9,615 bases of DNA, from positions 1 to 9,615 of the forward strand of contig CAYFUR010000130.1 of assembly GCA_964346275.1 (NCBI GenBank), written 5' to 3'. Shown piece by piece: positions 5,894 to 9,615 of the stretch (positions are counted from its first letter, which is position 1; every line of letters starts with the position of its first letter). This DNA is from CAYFUR01 sp964346275 (GTDB lineage Bacteria > Sumerlaeota > Sumerlaeia > SLMS01). The position numbers and the translations under genes were made by a program. The notes beneath the pieces were generated by a model. The model did not search any database, was not told the origin of the DNA, and was given only the letters and a program-made list of their open reading frames with translations.

Positions 5894-8524
5894 ATGCCTC
5901 AAGGTTTTTCATACGGATTGATTGCCGCTTCGCTGGCTGGCTGGCTGGCCTCTTCCCTGGCCACGGAAGCTCCGGCGGAACGCTATTTTCAAAATTACTG
6001 GAAAGAAAAATACGAGGAGATGGAGGAGCCGGAAGTCATCCAGGACGACCGGCCGCGGATCGACCCCGCCAAGGAGAGCTATCTCTACCCGGGGCCGCGT
6101 TCACTGATTATGGGCGCGTCTGTTTTTCCCGGCGACGACGACACGGAAGCGCCGGAAAGCGACGATGCGAAGGCCGTCGCGAGCTATGCCACGGCGTCCA
6201 TGGCGCTGGAATCCGGCAACCCGGCGGATGCGCTGCGCTCTTTCGAGAAGGCTCTGGAAAACGATCCGGACAACACGTTTTATAAACTCCGGCTGGCCCG
6301 CATGGTCATGATGGTCAACGACGTGTCCCGGGCGGAATCGCTGGTCGAGGAGGTGCTGGAGCAGGAGCCGGAGAACTGGCACGCCATGCTGCTCATGGGC
6401 GAAATCCAGTTTAACCGCCAGCGGTTCAGCAAGGCGCGCGACTGGTTCGAGAAGGTGGTTGAGATCAAGCCGCGGCAGATCCAGGCGCTCCAGAGCCTGA
6501 CGCAGATTGCTTACAAGGTGGACCGCGACCTGGAAAAGACCAAGGAACTCTCGCGGCGCATCCTGCGCATCAACGACGAGGAACCAAACGCCATGCTGTG
6601 GGACGCGGAGGCGTCGGCGCTGACCGGGGAGATGCAGCGCTCGGCGGAATTGTTCGAGCGGCTGATCCGCTATCGCCCGGGCCTCGTGCAGCAGATGCTG
6701 GAAATCGCGCGGCGGCTGGTGGCGGCCGGTCGGCTGGACAATGCCATTGTCCTCTACGAAAGCGCCATGCTCATGAATCCCGAGCAGGACGCGATCCGCC
6801 AGGCGTGGGAGCGCATGCTCGAGCGCCAGGAAAGCACGGAAGCCGTCCGCGGCGCCTATGAGCGGCTCATCGAGGAATCAAAGAACGATCTGAAGGTTTA
6901 CGAACTTTACGCGGAATACCTGCGCCGGAACCAGGACTGGGAGGCGCTGCGGGATTTGCGCGAGGAAATGCTGGACATTGATCCCCGCCACCTCAATTCG
7001 CTCCTCGATCTGGCGGTTTATTATTCCCAGGAGGGTGATTTTTCCAAGGCCGGCCCGTATTTCCAGAGGGCCCTGGATGCGAACCCGGCGGACCCGGACA
7101 CCTATCTGATGATCGGCGAGGCCTATCTGCTCCAAGGCGACCTGGAGGAAGCCCGCCCGCTTCTGGAGAAGGCCATGCTCCTGGCGCCAGACGACCTGGC
7201 CGTGGTGCAGACGCTGGCGTCCATCGAGCAGCAGCTCGGCAACCTGGAAAAGGCGGAAAAAGTGCTGCGGGATGCCATGGAAGAACATCCCGCAAACGGC
7301 AAGTTGCTGCAGCAACTCGCCGATCTTTACTTGCGGCAGAACAAGCCCCGGGAAGCCGCGGAAGTTTATCAGCAGGTCATCGCGGCGGAATATTCGAACA
7401 TCAACGCGTGGATCCAGCTTGCTCGGATCTACATGGAACAAGGGAACAGCCGGGCCCTGGACCAGTTGGAACAGGAGGCGAAGGACCGCCTCGGCGATTA
7501 CCCGCGCTTTCATGTGGAATATGGTTACCTGGCGCAGCAGTTCGGCCAGTTCGAGCGGTCGCGGCGGGCGCTGGAACGGGCCCTCCGCGTGGCCCCGGAA
7601 AACCTCCAGGCGCGCCGAACCCTGGCCCAGACCTACCTGAAACTGGGTCAGCCGGAGATGGCGCTGGAAACCGTCAGGAAAGCGGACCAGTATCTCCAGG
7701 GCCAGCCGGATATCATCGAGAAGATGGACCAGTTCCGCGCGCTGCTTCTCATGGACATGCGGCGTTTCGGGGAAGCGGAGGACATCCTGGAAGACCTGGC
7801 CGGCGACAACCCGGAAGACCTCCAGATGCGCGAGCAGTGGATCCGCTCGCTCGTGAAGCAAGGCAAGGAACAGGAGGCTCGAAAGGCCCTGAACAACGTC
7901 GTGCGGGATTTCGGGATCGACCGGCCGCTGGAAGCCCAGCTTGTGCGCGCACGCATATTCATGGAGCAGGGAAATGCCAACCGCGCGGCCGGCGTTCTGC
8001 GCCAGTTGCTGAAAGATCACCCGGATCATAAGGAAGTCAAGTTCCAGTATGCCATGGCATCCTCGGAGATGAGCGATCTCGAAACGGCGGAAAAGTACTA
8101 TCGCCAGCTCATCGAATCGGGCCGCCAGGAGCAGGACTCCTATTACGAGCTGGCCTCCAACAACCTCGGCTATCTTTTCGCGCAGAAAGACATGCGTCTG
8201 GACGAGGCGGAAAAGCTGGTCCGGCAGGCTCACGAAACGAACCCCAACGCCTCGTATATCCTGGACTCGCTGGGCTGGGTGCATTTCAAGAAAGGCGAAT
8301 ACGAAAAGGCGCGGGAATACCTGGAGCGGGCGGCGAAGCTGGCGATCAGCGATGCGGAAATCCACTCGAACCTGGGCCAGCTCTACGAGCGCATCGGCGA
8401 GGAAGAGCTGGCAAGGATGAGCTACCAGCGCGCCATCGAGCTGGACCCAACACTCCAGCGCGCCCGGGAGCGGATGAACGCGATCGCCGCCGGTGTCCCC
8501 TCGGATTCCGGCCGGATTGACTGA
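5894..8524 (+). CDS. Exported TPR-repeat protein
   Basis: The 876-aa protein is mostly tetratricopeptide repeats. Residues 1-24 (MPQGFSYGLIAASLAGWLAS and onward) look like a signal sequence without the usual basic n-region. An acidic non-TPR stretch runs to about residue 95. TPR-like helices then fill about 96-860, for example SYATASMALESGNPADALRS at its start and repeated motifs ending in NPADP, HPANG or ELDP. The last repeats, NNLGYLFAQ with LDEAEKL and then ILDSLGWVHFKKGEYEKARE, form a module common at the C-terminus of Gram-negative envelope TPR proteins. The likely role is a periplasmic or envelope protein-interaction scaffold; partners are unknown. ATG 5894 is chosen because AAGGA lies at 5884-5888, 5 bases upstream. 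The frame stays open back to GTG 5825, which would add a basic segment (RKLRPRLRI), but that start lies within the terminator and lacks a binding site. A CTGG x4 tandem repeat lies in the signal region. Confidence 0.92.
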   Translation: MPQGFSYGLIAASLAGWLASSLATEAPAERYFQNYWKEKYEEMEEPEVIQDDRPRIDPAKESYLYPGPRSLIMGASVFPGDDDTEAPESDDAKAVASYATASMALESGNPADALRSFEKALENDPDNTFYKLRLARMVMMVNDVSRAESLVEEVLEQEPENWHAMLLMGEIQFNRQRFSKARDWFEKVVEIKPRQIQALQSLTQIAYKVDRDLEKTKELSRRILRINDEEPNAMLWDAEASALTGEMQRSAELFERLIRYRPGLVQQMLEIARRLVAAGRLDNAIVLYESAMLMNPEQDAIRQAWERMLERQESTEAVRGAYERLIEESKNDLKVYELYAEYLRRNQDWEALRDLREEMLDIDPRHLNSLLDLAVYYSQEGDFSKAGPYFQRALDANPADPDTYLMIGEAYLLQGDLEEARPLLEKAMLLAPDDLAVVQTLASIEQQLGNLEKAEKVLRDAMEEHPANGKLLQQLADLYLRQNKPREAAEVYQQVIAAEYSNINAWIQLARIYMEQGNSRALDQLEQEAKDRLGDYPRFHVEYGYLAQQFGQFERSRRALERALRVAPENLQARRTLAQTYLKLGQPEMALETVRKADQYLQGQPDIIEKMDQFRALLLMDMRRFGEAEDILEDLAGDNPEDLQMREQWIRSLVKQGKEQEARKALNNVVRDFGIDRPLEAQLVRARIFMEQGNANRAAGVLRQLLKDHPDHKEVKFQYAMASSEMSDLETAEKYYRQLIESGRQEQDSYYELASNNLGYLFAQKDMRLDEAEKLVRQAHETNPNASYILDSLGWVHFKKGEYEKAREYLERAAKLAISDAEIHSNLGQLYERIGEEELARMSYQRAIELDPTLQRARERMNAIAAGVPSDSGRID
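5932..5950 (+). repeat. Tetranucleotide tandem repeat (CTGG x4) in the signal sequence
   Basis: Bases 5933-5948 are four perfect CTGG units (equally GCTG from 5932). They encode part of LAGWLA in the hydrophobic core of the TPR protein's signal sequence, about 40 bases after the start codon. Because the unit is not a multiple of three, loss or gain of one unit would shift the frame near the N-terminus. Four units is short for a phase-variable tract. Confidence 0.8.
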
Positions 8525-8529
8525 CGTCC

Positions 8530-8859
8530 ATGGCCGCGGAGATGCCACCAAAAGTCTGGGATTTGATCGATGAGGCCCACGAGCTTGGTGGGGCTCTGAA
8601 AATTCATCTCACCGTGGGGCGCCCCCCCATGGTGCGCCTGGAGAACCAAGGCATCCGCCCCCTCGGCAAAAACCATCCCGTGCTGACCTGGAAATCGATT
8701 CAGGTCATGCTTTCCATGGTGGTGGAACCGGAACGGTGGGAGCACCTGGAGAAAGTGGGAGAAGGGGAGATTCGCCTCGCGGCGGCGGGCCCCGGCCGTC
8801 CCATCACGATGACTGTCTTTCGAAATTCCGAAGCCTGGTCTGCGGTGATACACCTGTAA
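8530..8859 (+). CDS. Stand-alone PilT N-terminal-domain-like protein
   Basis: The 109-aa protein resembles the N-terminal PAS-like domain of PilT/PilU-type type IV pilus retraction ATPases. LIDEAHELGGALKIHLTVGR corresponds to the region around the ASDLHL motif. PPMVRLENQGIRPL matches the PPMIRVDG stretch, then LTWKSIQVML, a GEGEI segment in place of xEtDFS, and MTVFRNSEAWSAVIHL in place of the FRVNxFxQRGxxxAVxR strand. The ORF stops exactly where the linker to the ATPase core would start. No Walker A or B sequence exists in the window, so it cannot be a pilus motor by itself. The Asp of ASDLHL is replaced (ALKIHL). It starts 5 bases after the TPR gene stop without a clear Shine-Dalgarno, which suggests translational coupling; ATG 8542 is an alternative start. 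It could be an adaptor, a regulatory partner of a full-length PilT, or a truncated remnant. Confidence 0.8.
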   Translation: MAAEMPPKVWDLIDEAHELGGALKIHLTVGRPPMVRLENQGIRPLGKNHPVLTWKSIQVMLSMVVEPERWEHLEKVGEGEIRLAAAGPGRPITMTVFRNSEAWSAVIHL

Positions 8860-8866
8860 AAGGTGT
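8850..8866 (+). repeat. Small inverted repeat at the end of the PilT-like gene
   Basis: ACACCT (8850-8855) and AGGTGT (8861-8866) form a perfect 6-bp stem with loop GTAAA, which contains the TAA stop of the preceding gene. There is no T-run behind it, so it is a weak terminator candidate at best. It could be an mRNA processing or stability hairpin, or chance. Confidence 0.35.
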
Positions 8867-8926
8867 CCCGGCGGGTTCCTTGCCTTCTTATAAAGCCAAA
8901 TAGCCATGATCAGGAGGCCCCGGAAA

Positions 8927-9615
8927 ATGACACATGCGAAACGACTGGGAATAGTGGGGTTAGCGGCGCTCTTTTGCCTTTTTATCGTGAGCCCCGCAAC
9001 AGCCCAGCAGACCACGCCAACGCTGCAAAACGAAACCGCTGCGCGCATCTACCTGGATATGACGGAATTTTACAGCGGGCTCAAGAGCCTCGCCGTCACG
9101 GTCACTCAAACGGACACCGCTGAGAAGAAAAGCCAGAACGAGCGCCATGTGAGCCGCGTCCGGCTGATGACCGAGGATCCCAACCGGCTCGTGGCACGCG
9201 CCGCCGACGACGCCGTCACGGAAGTCATCAGCGATGGCCAGACCCTCTATCTTTACAATCCGGCCGCGAATGTCTATACGGAGCAACCGGCATCGCCCAA
9301 TTTTCGCGGCCTTTATGCGGACTTCGGCCGCATGCCCACCGTGGCAGTTCCCGACATCGTGGCTCTCCTGACGCCGGAAAAACCCCAGGACGTGATGAAC
9401 TTCACGGAAGCCCTGGAATACGTGGGCCGGGAATCGGAGAACGGATATGACCTGCATCACTTGCGGGTCTATCGCGGCGAGAAACCTTACGACATGTGGA
9501 TCGACGCCGGTGAGCGCCCGATCCTATGGAAAATCCAAACGGACAACAGCCAGCGGATCGAAGAGATGGAGGGAACGGAAAGCCTTCCACAAATCACCTC
9601 GGCAGCCGTCTATAC
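8927..9615 (+). CDS. DUF2092-like periplasmic protein (3' end outside window)
   Basis: The frame is open from ATG 8927 to the window end; 229 residues are visible and no stop is reached. AGGAGG at 8912-8917, 9 bases upstream, is the best ribosome binding site in the window. A signal peptide is clear: MTHAKR, core LGIVGLAALFCLFIV, then SPATA before Q27. The mature part follows the LolA-like layout of DUF2092: AARIYLDMTEFYSGLKSLAV, a VRLMTEDPNRLVAR strand, ISDGQTLYLYNPAANVYTEQ, VPDIVALLTP, then YDLHHLRVYRGEKPYDMWID and GERPILWKI near the visible end. Family knowledge: DUF2092 proteins are predicted periplasmic with a fold like the lipoprotein carrier LolA or RseB; their function is unknown. It lies 67 bases after the PilT-like gene and is probably in the same transcription unit. 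Family assignment rests on motif resemblance. Confidence 0.85.
   Translation, partial: MTHAKRLGIVGLAALFCLFIVSPATAQQTTPTLQNETAARIYLDMTEFYSGLKSLAVTVTQTDTAEKKSQNERHVSRVRLMTEDPNRLVARAADDAVTEVISDGQTLYLYNPAANVYTEQPASPNFRGLYADFGRMPTVAVPDIVALLTPEKPQDVMNFTEALEYVGRESENGYDLHHLRVYRGEKPYDMWIDAGERPILWKIQTDNSQRIEEMEGTESLPQITSAAVY

Noticed and set aside
6878..8551. 557-codon minus-strand ORF
   Set aside because: It lies opposite the TPR gene, whose repeats are unmistakable. Long antisense frames are expected in GC-rich coding DNA.
1..9615. CRISPR array, insertion sequence, toxin-antitoxin pair or defence system
   Set aside because: No regularly spaced repeats, transposase motifs, terminal inverted repeats or recognisable toxin, nuclease or defence domains were seen.

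Overview
The window reads as chromosomal DNA from a GC-rich bacterium with a Gram-negative-type envelope. Supporting this are several Sec signal peptides, a lipoprotein signal, a Hanks-type Ser/Thr kinase, a PilT-related protein and a DUF2092-like periplasmic protein. The mix of a Pkn-type kinase, long TPR proteins and orphan secreted proteins would suit a PVC-like or Hydrogenedentes-like lineage, but no gene here fixes the taxonomy. All convincing genes lie on the + strand.

Left part (1-1661): the 3' end of a MOSC-domain gene (YiiM-like) is followed by a gene of visibly lower GC for an exported 342-aa protein of unknown function. Next come a tRNA-Arg(CCG) gene, with a candidate promoter upstream, and a terminator-like hairpin just downstream.

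Middle (1815-5712): a Ser/Thr protein kinase with one membrane segment and an unusually short outer tail is followed by a second lower-GC gene for a predicted lipoprotein. Two small membrane proteins (DUF6653-like and DUF4345-like) come next, then tlyA, an rRNA 2'-O-methyltransferase with all expected catalytic residues.

Right part (5713-9615): between tlyA and the next gene lies a compact leader. It holds a 15-codon ORF with a Shine-Dalgarno, a hairpin that starts at that ORF's stop codon, and then a 9-bp GC-rich terminator with six T's. The leader precedes a long exported TPR protein gene whose signal-peptide region contains four tandem copies of a 4-base unit. Five bases after the TPR gene is a 109-aa protein that looks like the N-terminal domain of PilT with no ATPase core. 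A DUF2092-like periplasmic protein with a very good ribosome binding site then runs off the window end. These last three genes look like a co-transcribed envelope-associated unit.

Most of the content is ordinary housekeeping or envelope genes. The points most worth a second look are the attenuator-like leader at 5713-5841, the stand-alone PilT N-domain, the in-gene tetranucleotide repeat, and the two lower-GC exported orphans.
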